Assembly: GCF_019091135.1 (NCBI RefSeq) | Contig: NZ_JAGXJW010000059.1 | Span: forward strand, 1 to 47,834 | Length of the DNA: 47,834 bases | Reading direction: 5' to 3' | DNA from: Cohnella sp. GbtcB17 | GTDB lineage: Bacteria > Bacillota > Bacilli > Paenibacillales > Paenibacillaceae | Shown here: positions 1 through 7,482 of the stretch, in pieces | Layout of the letters: each line of letters begins with the position of its first letter | Position numbering within the stretch: position 1 is the stretch's first letter | Program-made: the position numbers and the translations under genes | The notes under the pieces: generated by a model | Told to the model about the DNA's origin: nothing | The model's input: only the letters and a program-made list of their open reading frames with translations | The model's database searches: none

Positions 1-1720
1 GCCCGCCCGGCGGCTGGTAGACGAGGAAAACCCCCCCGGGGTCGACCGCTTTGCGCAGCTCGTTTTCCAATTGGACGCGTTCGAAAAGGGAGTCATTCAT
101 CGAGAAATCGTAGAAGTTGTACGTGTTTTTTCCGTTTTCCTTGGCCGAATACATCGCGGTGTCCGCGTTCTTCATTAGCGAGATTAATGAATCGCCGTCC
201 TCGGGGAACAACGCGATGCCGATGCTGGCGGTGATATGTACGTCCTTGCCGCGCAGCGAGAACGGAATGTCCAGCTCCCGGTTGATGCGGGCCGCGATCG
301 CCTGCGCCTCTTCTCGTGTGATGCCGCCCGTCAGCAGCACCGAGAATTCGTCTCCCCCCAGTCGGGCGACGATCCCCGCATGCTTGACCGCCTCGCGCAG
401 CCGATCGGCGACGGAGCGAAGCAGAAGATCGCCGACATCGTGTCCCTGCGAATCGTTGACGAGCTTGAAGCGGTCGATGTCGAGAAACAGAACGGCAGCG
501 GATTGCCCGTCCTGCTGCTGATCCGAGATCGCTTTAACGAGCTGCTGCTCGAACAGGCGTCTATTCGGCAGCCCCGTCAGCTCGTCGTGATGCGCCATAT
601 GGTTCATTTGCCATTCGGCCTGCTTGCGCTCCGTGATGTCGCGGACGATCGTATACACGCCGACGACCTGGCCTTCGACGAGGACGGGTACGTTCGTGTT
701 GTTGACCTCCAATCGCCTGCCGCCGCGGTGGATAAGCGCGCAGTCGAAGTTGCGGGACTGCCCCTCTATCGTGTGCCGGAAGTTGACGGAGACCGTGTGC
801 TGGTACTCGGGGGAGATCATATCGTTTAATTTAAGTCCGGAGAGCTCCGACCAGTCGTAGCCGGTCAGGCGGAAGGCGGCCAGATTGGCGTCCAGCAGCT
901 TGCCATCGAGACTGTAGGAGAAGACGGCGTCCTGGCTGTGCCTGAACAGCGATTCGATCCGCATGTCGCGTTCGAGCTGGCGGCGCATTTGCGCCTTCCA
1001 GAATCGCTCCATGATAATGGCGGCGAACGCGATGCCGATCACGAACAGCGTAGCGAATCCCAGGAAAAAGGAGATCGTGGCGGAGGAGCTGCTCTGGATG
1101 ACAACGGGAACGTCTTCGGGCGACTTCCAGGACGTGAGCGTCAAGCCGATATGAATCGACGCGGTGTAGGCCGTGCCGAGCAGCAGGCCCGCGATCGCCT
1201 TTCGTCGCGGACCGCGCGACGTCTGGAGCTTGTAGGCGATCCAGAGGATCACGATAAACATCAAAGCGACGCCGAGCGCGAACGAGACAAATGTCGGGGG
1301 ATCGAACCGCGGGAGCGGGCTGTATCGCATCGTCCTTGGGCCGGCAAAGGGCAGCGCGGCGGCGCAAATACCCGCCAGGCCGCCGCGTACGAGCAGCGCC
1401 CGCTTGCGGAGTGTAGAACCGCTGAAAGCCCGAAGGATGAGCGCGGCGGACGCCGCGGCGATCGCCAGCGTCAATATGACCGTAGCGTATTCGTAATCGA
1501 TGCCGGTCGCCCATTTGTAAGCATTGATCTCGTAGAAACAGACGGCCCAAACGCCCGCTCCCATAACCGCGGTGCCGCAAGCCAGCCAAGCGAGACGTGC
1601 GCGACCGGTGGAAGCTGCGGCATATTGAAGCGCCATGCTGAGCCCCGTATAGCACGCGATGGACGCCATCAAACAGGATAAAACGACCATGGTCGCATTG
1701 TATGAGCTTTGAAGTTCCAT
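1..1720 (-). CDS. Membrane-bound PAS-GGDEF-EAL cyclic-di-GMP signalling protein (C-terminus off the left edge)
   Basis: About 573 residues are visible. Seven hydrophobic helices fill residues 10-230 in an MHYT-like arrangement, but the motif is degenerate: only the last copy (ASIHIGL) keeps a histidine, while the second helix has WAVCFYE. A PAS domain follows (about 245-365, starting LFRHSQDAVFSY), then a GGDEF domain with an intact GGDEF at residues 455-459. The product-inhibition I-site position carries KHAG instead of RxxD. The sequence then enters an EAL domain (FLVYQP) and is cut by the window edge. The family makes and/or degrades cyclic di-GMP at the inner membrane. Start: the ATG at 1720 has AGGATGG eight bases upstream; an in-frame ATG at 1732 lacks a spaced site. 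Which activity dominates cannot be judged without the EAL residues. Confidence 0.9.
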   Translation of the reverse strand, partial: MELQSSYNATMVVLSCLMASIACYTGLSMALQYAAASTGRARLAWLACGTAVMGAGVWAVCFYEINAYKWATGIDYEYATVILTLAIAAASAALILRAFSGSTLRKRALLVRGGLAGICAAALPFAGPRTMRYSPLPRFDPPTFVSFALGVALMFIVILWIAYKLQTSRGPRRKAIAGLLLGTAYTASIHIGLTLTSWKSPEDVPVVIQSSSSATISFFLGFATLFVIGIAFAAIIMERFWKAQMRRQLERDMRIESLFRHSQDAVFSYSLDGKLLDANLAAFRLTGYDWSELSGLKLNDMISPEYQHTVSVNFRHTIEGQSRNFDCALIHRGGRRLEVNNTNVPVLVEGQVVGVYTIVRDITERKQAEWQMNHMAHHDELTGLPNRRLFEQQLVKAISDQQQDGQSAAVLFLDIDRFKLVNDSQGHDVGDLLLRSVADRLREAVKHAGIVARLGGDEFSVLLTGGITREEAQAIAARINRELDIPFSLRGKDVHITASIGIALFPEDGDSLISLMKNADTAMYSAKENGKNTYNFYDFSMNDSLFERVQLENELRKAVDPGGVFLVYQPPGG

Positions 1721-1952
1721 CAACGTGACCATCCTAACTTTGGCAATGATTGACATGAATCGACATAACCTGATTTTACCGGGTTAACCGCGTATTGAAT
1801 AGGCCTATTTATTCATTAAGGTTTGAAAGTAAGTAATGTTCGGCCGAAATGAAGGCGGTGGAGCGGCGATAAGGCGTAGAGTGCGTGGGAAAGGGGGGAG
1901 TTGCGCGAGGGAGGTGGGCGCACCGGGCGTTAGGTGTGCTTGGAATCACCGA

Positions 1953-2897
1953 GATGTTCCTGGCGAGGACTTCTTTCGCTTAGAAGCCTGCGTGCAAGCG
2001 TGGTTTGTTCTCCATTGGGACTTGTTGGGCTTGAGGAGCTGTGACGGGGGGCGATTTGTTCCTGGCGAGGACTTCTTTCGCTTAGAAGCCTGCGTGCAAG
2101 CGTGGTTTGTTCTCCATTGGGACTTCTTTGGCATGAGGAGCTGCGACGGGGCATGATTTGTTCCTGGCGAAGACTTCTTTCGCATAGAAGTCTGCGTGCC
2201 AGCGTGGTTTGTTCTCCATTGGGACTTTTTCGGCATGAGGAGCGGCGAAGGGGCATGATTTGTTCCTGGCGAAGACTTCTGGCGCCTAGAAGTCTGCACG
2301 CCAGCGTGGTTTGTTCCCCGTTGGGACTTGTTCGGCATGAGGGGCGGCGACGGGGGGGCGATTTGTTCCTGGCGAGGACTTCTTTCGCTTAGAAGTCTGC
2401 GTGCAGGTGTGGTTTGTTCTCTGTTGAGACTTCTTCGGCGTGAGGGGCGGCGACGGGGTGCGATTTGTTCCTGGCGAGGACTTCTTTCGCTTAGAAGCCT
2501 GCGTGCAGGTGTGGTTTGTTCTCTGTTGAGACTTGTTCGGCGTGAGGGGCGGCGACGGGGTGCGATTTGTTCCTGGCGAGGACTTCTTTCGCTTAGAAGC
2601 CTGCGTGCAGGTGTGGTTTGTTCTCTGTTGAGACTTGTTCGGCGTGAGGGGCGGCGACGGGGTGCGATTTGTTCCTGGCGAGGACTTCTTTCGCTTAGAA
2701 GCCTGCGTGCAAGCGTGGTTTGTTCCCCGTTGGGACTTGTTCGGCATGAGGGGCGGCGACGGGGGGCGATTTGTTCCTGGCGAGGACTTCTTTCGCTTAG
2801 AAGTCTGCGTGCAAGCGTGGTTTGTTCCCCGATGGGACTTGTTGGGCATGAGGAGCTGCGACGAGTCACCGCTTGTTTCTGGTGAAGACTTCTTTCG
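1953..2897. repeat. Tandem array of ten ~102-bp units
   Basis: The core TGGCGAGGAC (variants TGGCGAAGAC, TGGTGAAGAC) recurs at 1961, 2063, 2165, 2267, 2370, 2472, 2574, 2676, 2778 and 2880, so the period is 102 with a single 103 step. The first and last units are partial or diverged. Each unit is itself two related 51-bp halves, both of the form TTTGTTC-(6-7 nt)-G(A/G)GACTT. The first half also carries the inverted repeat CTTCT-(7 nt)-AGAAG. Because 102 is a multiple of three and stops are absent, long ORFs appear on both strands, but their repeat motif switches frame at the 103-bp step, which argues against a coding repeat. The stretch between 1733 and 1952 holds nothing I can identify. Confidence 0.9.
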
Positions 2898-2933
2898 ATG
2901 GCTATCCCCTCCTACAACCATCCACTAAAACGC

Positions 2934-2974
2934 AAACAGGACGAAGCAGAAATTGGCACTGCCTCGTCCTGTTT
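2934..2974 (-). terminator. Rho-independent terminator of the pseudouridine synthase gene
   Basis: Arms AAACAGGACGAAGCAG (2934-2949) and CTGCCTCGTCCTGTTT (2959-2974) pair with one G-U around a nine-base loop. On the minus strand it lies three bases past the stop codon and is followed by a moderately T-rich tail (TTTGCGTTTTAG). Confidence 0.8.
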
Positions 2975-2976
2975 GA

Positions 2977-4254
2977 CTATTCTTTAAGCGCGTTAACGAA
3001 AGCCTTCGGAATATCCGTCTCGAAGCGTAAGTGCTCGCCGGTCGAGGGGTGGATGAAGGCGAGCACTCTCGCGTGCAGCCCGAGGCGGCCGAGGATCTTG
3101 GAGCGCGCACCGTATTTTTTGTCGCCGACGACCGGATGGCCGATGTCCTGCATGTGGACGCGAATTTGGTTTTTGCGGCCGGTCTCGAGCCTGACTTCGA
3201 GCAGCGAGAGCTGCGGCTTGGCCTCGAGTGTCCGGTAATGCGTCACCGCATGCTGGCCGTCGTTCGGGTACGGACTGGAATACATTTTAAGCGTTTTGCT
3301 CTCCTTGAGCCAGGAAGAGATCGTACCCTCGGCGCGCGCGACGCGGCCTTCGACCAACGCGACGTAGATCCGTTCGGTGACGGCTTCCTGCCAGTTGTTC
3401 TGCAGCGCCTGCTGGATCGCTTCGCGCTTCGCGAACATCATGACGCCCGAAGTGTCCCGATCGAGCCGATGCACGACGAAGATGCGGCTGCGGGGATCCG
3501 TCCGCCGCACATGCTCGGTGAGCTGCCGATAGGCGGTAAGCTCGGTCTCCTGCGGCGAGGCGATCGAGAGCAAGCCGGCATCCTTGGCGACGACGATCAG
3601 GTCTTCGTCCTCGAACAGGATGGACAAGCCGATCAGCGGCGGCACTTCCTCGATCCGTTCCCTGCTGACGGAGACGGTGGCGCCCGGCGCAAGCGGATGG
3701 TTGTAGGCGGTGACGGTCGCGCCGTCGACGGACACCTGGCCGCGGGCGAGAATCGCCTTGACGGCGTTGCGTCCCTGACCGCTCAGCTTGGCGAGCAAGA
3801 AGGGCAGCAGTTGGCCCTGCTCCTCGACCGCGAAGCTGCGCGAACCACCGCCTGCTTGGCCTTTCGGACTCCCGGTCCGCCCGGCCGGCGCCCCTGATTT
3901 ACCGCCGAAGCGTCGTCCGTGCGGCGGCGTCTGCGCCGCTTCGGTGCCGCGTCTGCCGCGGGCTTGCCCGCCACGGAAGGCCGCGGCAGACGCGTCCGCC
4001 CGCCCGCGCTGCGGCCGATCGCCGCTTCGCCCGCGGCCCGCCATCCCGCCGTCGCGGCTCTCCCGCGGCTCGCCCATCCGCGGCCCGCCATCTCGCCGGC
4101 TTCGGCTTGCCGAGCCGCTCGCCGAGCCGCCGCCAGCCACTGCGTCTCCAGCCGGCCCGCTTTCCCGCCGCTTGCCGTGTCCGCGGCTCGCACCGCCTGC
4201 CGCTTGCGGCCCGCCGGCCTGTCCGCGTCCGCCTCGTTCTTTTTTCCCGTTCAT
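2977..4254 (-). CDS. RluA/RluD-family RNA pseudouridine synthase with Gly/Arg-rich N-terminal extension
   Basis: 425 residues. The C-terminal 280 are a standard RluA-family enzyme: an S4-like RNA-binding domain (about 145-200), then the catalytic domain with HRLDRDTSG at 262-270, where Asp265 is the expected catalytic residue, and a downstream GRKNQIRVHM motif. The family isomerises uridines in rRNA or tRNA. Residues 1-140 are extremely rich in Gly, Arg, Ala and Ser with several RG/RGG steps, look disordered, and are not usual for the family. Start: ATG at 4254 follows GGAGGG with nine-base spacing; the in-frame ATG at 4290 has no ribosome site. The gene stands alone, ends at a strong hairpin, and sits between the repeat array and the divergent ABC operon. 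The RNA target cannot be assigned. Confidence 0.9.
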   Translation of the reverse strand: MNGKKERGGRGQAGGPQAAGGASRGHGKRRESGPAGDAVAGGGSASGSASRSRRDGGPRMGEPRESRDGGMAGRGRSGDRPQRGRADASAAAFRGGQARGRRGTEAAQTPPHGRRFGGKSGAPAGRTGSPKGQAGGGSRSFAVEEQGQLLPFLLAKLSGQGRNAVKAILARGQVSVDGATVTAYNHPLAPGATVSVSRERIEEVPPLIGLSILFEDEDLIVVAKDAGLLSIASPQETELTAYRQLTEHVRRTDPRSRIFVVHRLDRDTSGVMMFAKREAIQQALQNNWQEAVTERIYVALVEGRVARAEGTISSWLKESKTLKMYSSPYPNDGQHAVTHYRTLEAKPQLSLLEVRLETGRKNQIRVHMQDIGHPVVGDKKYGARSKILGRLGLHARVLAFIHPSTGEHLRFETDIPKAFVNALKE

Positions 4255-4387
4255 GTCTCGATTCCCTCCGGTCGTCGCGCCAGTGCGCATCTGCTTCGCG
4301 CCGGGCGTGGTGTCTTTATTCTAATAGATTCGGCCGGCCGCAACAAATCCGCGAGCCCGTCTTCCATTACGAATTCCAAATTCAGGA

Positions 4388-4417
4388 TTGACATCGCTCT
4401 AAAGCAGTGATTATACT
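4388..4417 (+). promoter_or_regulatory. Sigma-A-type promoter of the GntR/ABC operon
   Basis: A perfect -35 TTGACA (4388-4393), 18-bp spacer and -10 TATACT (4412-4417). The gene start follows about 45 bp downstream. The last base of the -10 is the first base of a palindrome, so the site is probably repressible. Confidence 0.8.
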
Positions 4418-4436
4418 GTGTATAAGGATATACACA
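4417..4436. promoter_or_regulatory. Palindromic operator overlapping the -10 and start site
   Basis: TGTGTATA-AGGA-TATACACA is a perfect inverted repeat with 8-bp arms and a 4-bp centre. It covers the end of the -10 and the predicted transcription start. The operon encodes a YtrA-type GntR regulator (5205-5636), so autogenous repression through this site is the natural inference. Confidence 0.75.
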
Positions 4437-4461
4437 CAGAATGGGTGACGGAGGCGAGCAG

Positions 4462-5187
4462 ATGTCTGGGTGGCGCGCGACGAAGGCGCTGGCGGCATTC
4501 GAGTTTAAGCGCGATTGGCTGGGGCTTGTATTCACAGCCGTGTTCGCCCTGTACGTCGGCACGATGATCAGCGCGCTTGTTGACGACGGCATCGGCGAAG
4601 GCGGCGTGTCCCGCTATTTGAGCGGCATGGCGGATTGGCTGTACCTGTTTACGATACCGGTGTTCGGCTGCGCGATGAATCGTACGATGTTCGCTTATTG
4701 GCGAGGGGATGTCTTCACCAAGCGCCTGTCGCACTGGCGGACGATGCCGATTCCCTTGGAGCGGATGGCGAGTGCGCGCATGCTGCTGGCGGCGGCCGCG
4801 ATGGCTCCGATCGGCACAGTTTTTTTCGTCAGCCAGTACTTGCTGGCGCCTGCGCTTCGCGACCGGGTCACCCCTGGAGAGTGGGCGGGGGCAGCGTTGC
4901 TCTGGCTCTGCTACGGATTGATCGTGAATTCGCTCATTCTCTACGTGGAGATGGGGTTCAGCGGGAAAACCTACGTCAAGACATACATGTCGATCTGTCT
5001 GATGCTCGGCTTGATCGCGCTCGTCGCGGCCTGGCGGCGGATCAGCCTGGTCGGCGAGGTGACGGCGTCGATCCAGGCAACGTCGGCGCTGCTGCCGATC
5101 GGGGCGGCCGTCCTGGCGGCTGCCGTACTTTACGGGATGCGGCGGGCGATCGTGAAGCGGTTGGCGCGTAGAAGCTATACCTTTTAA
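4462..5187 (+). CDS. Hydrophobic membrane protein, probable ABC permease
   Basis: 241 residues with about six hydrophobic segments (for example LVFTAVFALYVGTMISAL near the start and two C-terminal helices ending in a basic tail). I see no enzyme motif. It is the first gene of an operon with a GntR regulator, two ABC ATPases and an ABC-2 permease, so it most likely forms the membrane half of a transporter with the ATPase at 5633. Start: ATG 4462 has GGAGG seven bases upstream. The in-frame ATG at 4441 lies only five bases past the operator and has no ribosome site. Substrate unknown; such YtrA-linked transporters often respond to cell-envelope stress, which is inference here. Confidence 0.75.
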   Translation: MSGWRATKALAAFEFKRDWLGLVFTAVFALYVGTMISALVDDGIGEGGVSRYLSGMADWLYLFTIPVFGCAMNRTMFAYWRGDVFTKRLSHWRTMPIPLERMASARMLLAAAAMAPIGTVFFVSQYLLAPALRDRVTPGEWAGAALLWLCYGLIVNSLILYVEMGFSGKTYVKTYMSICLMLGLIALVAAWRRISLVGEVTASIQATSALLPIGAAVLAAAVLYGMRRAIVKRLARRSYTF

Positions 5188-5204
5188 TCAGGCAGCGGGA
5201 GGAA

Positions 5205-5636
5205 ATGGGGCGAGGCGGTTTGTGGATACCCGTTCATATCGATGAGAATCGGCCCGAGCCGCTCTACCACCAGGTGGAGGTCCAGCTTCGCGGACTCATC
5301 CTCAGCGGGCAGCTGGCGGAGGGCACGCTGCTCCCGTCCATCCGCGAGTTTGCGGCGGATCTCAGGTGCAGCGCCATCACGGTGCGAAGAGTGTATCAGG
5401 ATTTGGAAAACGAAGGGCTGCTGCGCACGCGGCAGGGGACGGGGACGTTCGTGGCGGGCATCGACCAATCGGCGCGGGACGAGTTCAGGCTCGGGCGCGT
5501 CGTCGAGGCGTTCGAGCGAGCGGTGGAGACCGGGCTGCAGCTGCAGTGCAGCCGCGAGGAGATGGAGCGAATCTGGCGAGAAGCCTATGCGCGAAAAAAG
5601 GCAGAAGCCGACGGGGATAAGGGGGAGCAGCGATGA
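5205..5636 (+). CDS. GntR-family (YtrA subfamily) transcriptional regulator
   Basis: 143 residues, the short YtrA-type layout. A winged-helix domain (PLYHQVEVQLRGLILSG, then SIREFAADLRCSAITVRRVY and GLLRTRQGTGTFV) occupies residues 15-85, and only a short helical tail for dimerisation follows. It lies inside the ABC operon and probably binds the palindrome at 4417-4436. The ATG at 5205 has GGGAGG unusually close (two bases); a TTG at 5220 (start WIPVHIDE) is a plausible alternative that matches the common beginning of the subfamily. The stop codon overlaps the next start as ATGA. Confidence 0.9.
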   Translation: MGRGGLWIPVHIDENRPEPLYHQVEVQLRGLILSGQLAEGTLLPSIREFAADLRCSAITVRRVYQDLENEGLLRTRQGTGTFVAGIDQSARDEFRLGRVVEAFERAVETGLQLQCSREEMERIWREAYARKKAEADGDKGEQR

Positions 5637-6583
5637 ATCGCGGAACGCAAGGCTTGACGCATGCCGAAACGGACAGCGCAGTCACGCTAAAGGGCGCGGC
5701 CGTCCGGCAGGACGGGTTCGCGCTCGGACCGCTCGATCTGTCCGTGCCGGCGGGCATGGTGACCGCCATCGTCGGGCCTTACGGCTCCGGCAAGAGCACG
5801 CTGATGCGCTTGCTGCTCCGACTGGCTCCCTGCGAGGGAGAGGCGACGGTGCTCGGCCAGCGCCTGGCGCCCGATAGCGACGTTCGGCTGCGGGAGCGGA
5901 TCGGTTTCGTATCCGAGCTGCCCCACGCCTATGAGAACCATCTCACCGCCGACGAGAAGGCGCGCTTCGCTTCTCTCTGGTACCCCGGCTGGAGCTGGGA
6001 CAGGTACGAGCGCCTGATGCGCGCCTTCGACGCCGACCGGACCAAGAAGCTCGGCAAGCTGTCGAAGGGGATGCGGCGCAAGGCGGAGCTTGCGGTCGCG
6101 ATGGCGCACGATCCGGAGCTGCTGCTCCTCGACGAACCGTCGTCGGGCCTCGATCCTTCGGCGTGGAAGATTTTGCTGGACGAACTCACGCGTTACATGG
6201 ACCAGGGCGATCGTACGCTGATCTTCGCGACACACATCACGGAAGAGGTGCGCCGGCTCGCGGACTATGTGCTGTTCATGCACCGCGGCCGCTGCCTCGG
6301 ACTGTACGAGAAGGACCGGCTGTTCGAGGCGTGGCGGGTGCTGGCGGTGCAGCGTGTGGAGGGAACGGCGGGCAGGGAAGACGCGGCCCGTCTGCTGAAG
6401 CAGGCGCCGGGCGTCCAGGGGGCGCAGGAGGCTGGGCCCGGCATCTGCCGGATCGAGACGGATGCGCTTGAAGAGACGGAGGCGTATCTCCTCTCGGCCG
6501 GCTACCGGATCCTGTCTTCGCAGCGCATGGAATTGGAAGAGATCATGGCTTGTCTAGTACGAAAGGGGGAGGCGGGAAGATGA
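5633..6583 (+). CDS. ABC transporter ATP-binding protein
   Basis: 316 residues. Walker A is GPYGSGKST (48-56), with Tyr where Asn is usual; signature LSKGM (about 143-147); Walker B and D-loop LLLLDEPSSGLDP; switch His201 in FATHITEE. The C-terminal 90 residues form an accessory domain. It hydrolyses ATP on the cytoplasmic face to drive a membrane partner, most likely the protein at 4462. Start ATG 5633 overlaps the GntR stop by four bases, after GGGGGAG, which suggests translational coupling. Its own stop overlaps the next start in the same way. Confidence 0.92.
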   Translation: MNRGTQGLTHAETDSAVTLKGAAVRQDGFALGPLDLSVPAGMVTAIVGPYGSGKSTLMRLLLRLAPCEGEATVLGQRLAPDSDVRLRERIGFVSELPHAYENHLTADEKARFASLWYPGWSWDRYERLMRAFDADRTKKLGKLSKGMRRKAELAVAMAHDPELLLLDEPSSGLDPSAWKILLDELTRYMDQGDRTLIFATHITEEVRRLADYVLFMHRGRCLGLYEKDRLFEAWRVLAVQRVEGTAGREDAARLLKQAPGVQGAQEAGPGICRIETDALEETEAYLLSAGYRILSSQRMELEEIMACLVRKGEAGR

Positions 6584-7482
6584 ATCCGCTCGTAATCGAA
6601 AAGGTGTTCAAGCAATACGGGGACAAAACCGCGGTCAACGGACTCAGCTTCGAGGTGGCGCAAGGGGAAATTTACGGTCTGCTCGGCGCGAACGGCGCCG
6701 GCAAGACGACGACGATGCGCATGGTGCTCGGCCTCATTCTTCCGGATGGAGGCAGCATTCGCTACCGCGGGAAGCCTTACAGCACCGAACAGCTCTCGAT
6801 GCTGGGCTATCTGCCGGAGGAGCGGGGGATGTATCCGAAGATCAAGGTCAGCGAACAGATCCTGTATCTGGCCCAGCTGCGCGGCATGTCGCGGCGGGAC
6901 GCCGACGCGAATCTGAAGCGGTGGCTCGAACGGTTTCAGGTGCCGGAGTATTACAACAAGAAGGTCGAGGAGCTCTCCAAAGGCAACCAGCAGAAAATCC
7001 AATTTATCGCCGCGGTCATTCACAAGCCGAGCATCCTCATCATGGACGAGGCGTTCAGCGGGCTCGACCCGGTCAACGTGGAGCTGCTGAAGTCGACGGT
7101 CAAGGAGCTGCGAGACGACGGCGCGAGCATCGTTTTCTCGACGCACCGAATGGAGCATGTCGAGGAGCTGTGCCGCAACATCACGATCATGCACAAGTCG
7201 AATCCCGTGCTGCAGGGACCGATTCGGGACATCAAGAGCCGTTTTCCCAAAGAAAAGGTGGTCGTCGGCGCGGAGAGGGACATCCCCGGGCTGGATCGCA
7301 TTCCGGGCGTCGTCTCCGCGATTCGCACCGAGCGGGGCTACGATCTTCGCATCTCCCGCAAGGAAGTAGCGCAGGACATCCTGAAGCACGCGATGGCGCA
7401 AGGCCCGGTCGAACGCTTTGAGCTGCTGGAGCCGACATTAAACGAAATCTTCTATAAAACGGTAGGTGAGAGCCATGAATAG
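6580..7482 (+). CDS. ABC transporter ATP-binding protein, NatA-like
   Basis: 300 residues. Walker A GANGAGKTT (36-44), signature ELSKGNQQK (131-139), Walker B ILIMDEAFSGLDP, and His189 in FSTHRMEHVEE. The C-terminal region has the extra domain seen in NatA-type ABC-2 exporter ATPases. ATG 6580 follows GGGGGAGGCGGGAAG and overlaps the preceding stop as ATGA, so the longer in-frame reading from 6550 is not needed. Partner: the permease at 7475, which overlaps its 3' end by eight bases. NatAB of Bacillus exports sodium; the substrate here is not determined. Confidence 0.92.
   Translation: MNPLVIEKVFKQYGDKTAVNGLSFEVAQGEIYGLLGANGAGKTTTMRMVLGLILPDGGSIRYRGKPYSTEQLSMLGYLPEERGMYPKIKVSEQILYLAQLRGMSRRDADANLKRWLERFQVPEYYNKKVEELSKGNQQKIQFIAAVIHKPSILIMDEAFSGLDPVNVELLKSTVKELRDDGASIVFSTHRMEHVEELCRNITIMHKSNPVLQGPIRDIKSRFPKEKVVVGAERDIPGLDRIPGVVSAIRTERGYDLRISRKEVAQDILKHAMAQGPVERFELLEPTLNEIFYKTVGESHE

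Noticed and set aside
117..860. Plus-strand ORFs at the left edge
   Set aside because: Shadows of the minus-strand PAS-GGDEF-EAL gene, which reads with intact GGDEF.
1946..2869. 307-residue and other ORFs on both strands across the tandem array
   Set aside because: Frames are open only because the 102-bp unit lacks stops; the repeat motif switches frame at the 103-bp step and no ribosome site precedes the ORFs.
1953..2897. CRISPR array
   Set aside because: Units are 102 bp and nearly identical throughout, with no unique spacers and no cas genes.
3783..4410. Arg/Pro-rich ORFs opposite the pseudouridine synthase leader
   Set aside because: Products of GC-rich low-complexity DNA with no ribosome sites; however, they show how readily this stretch stays open, a caution for the leader as well.
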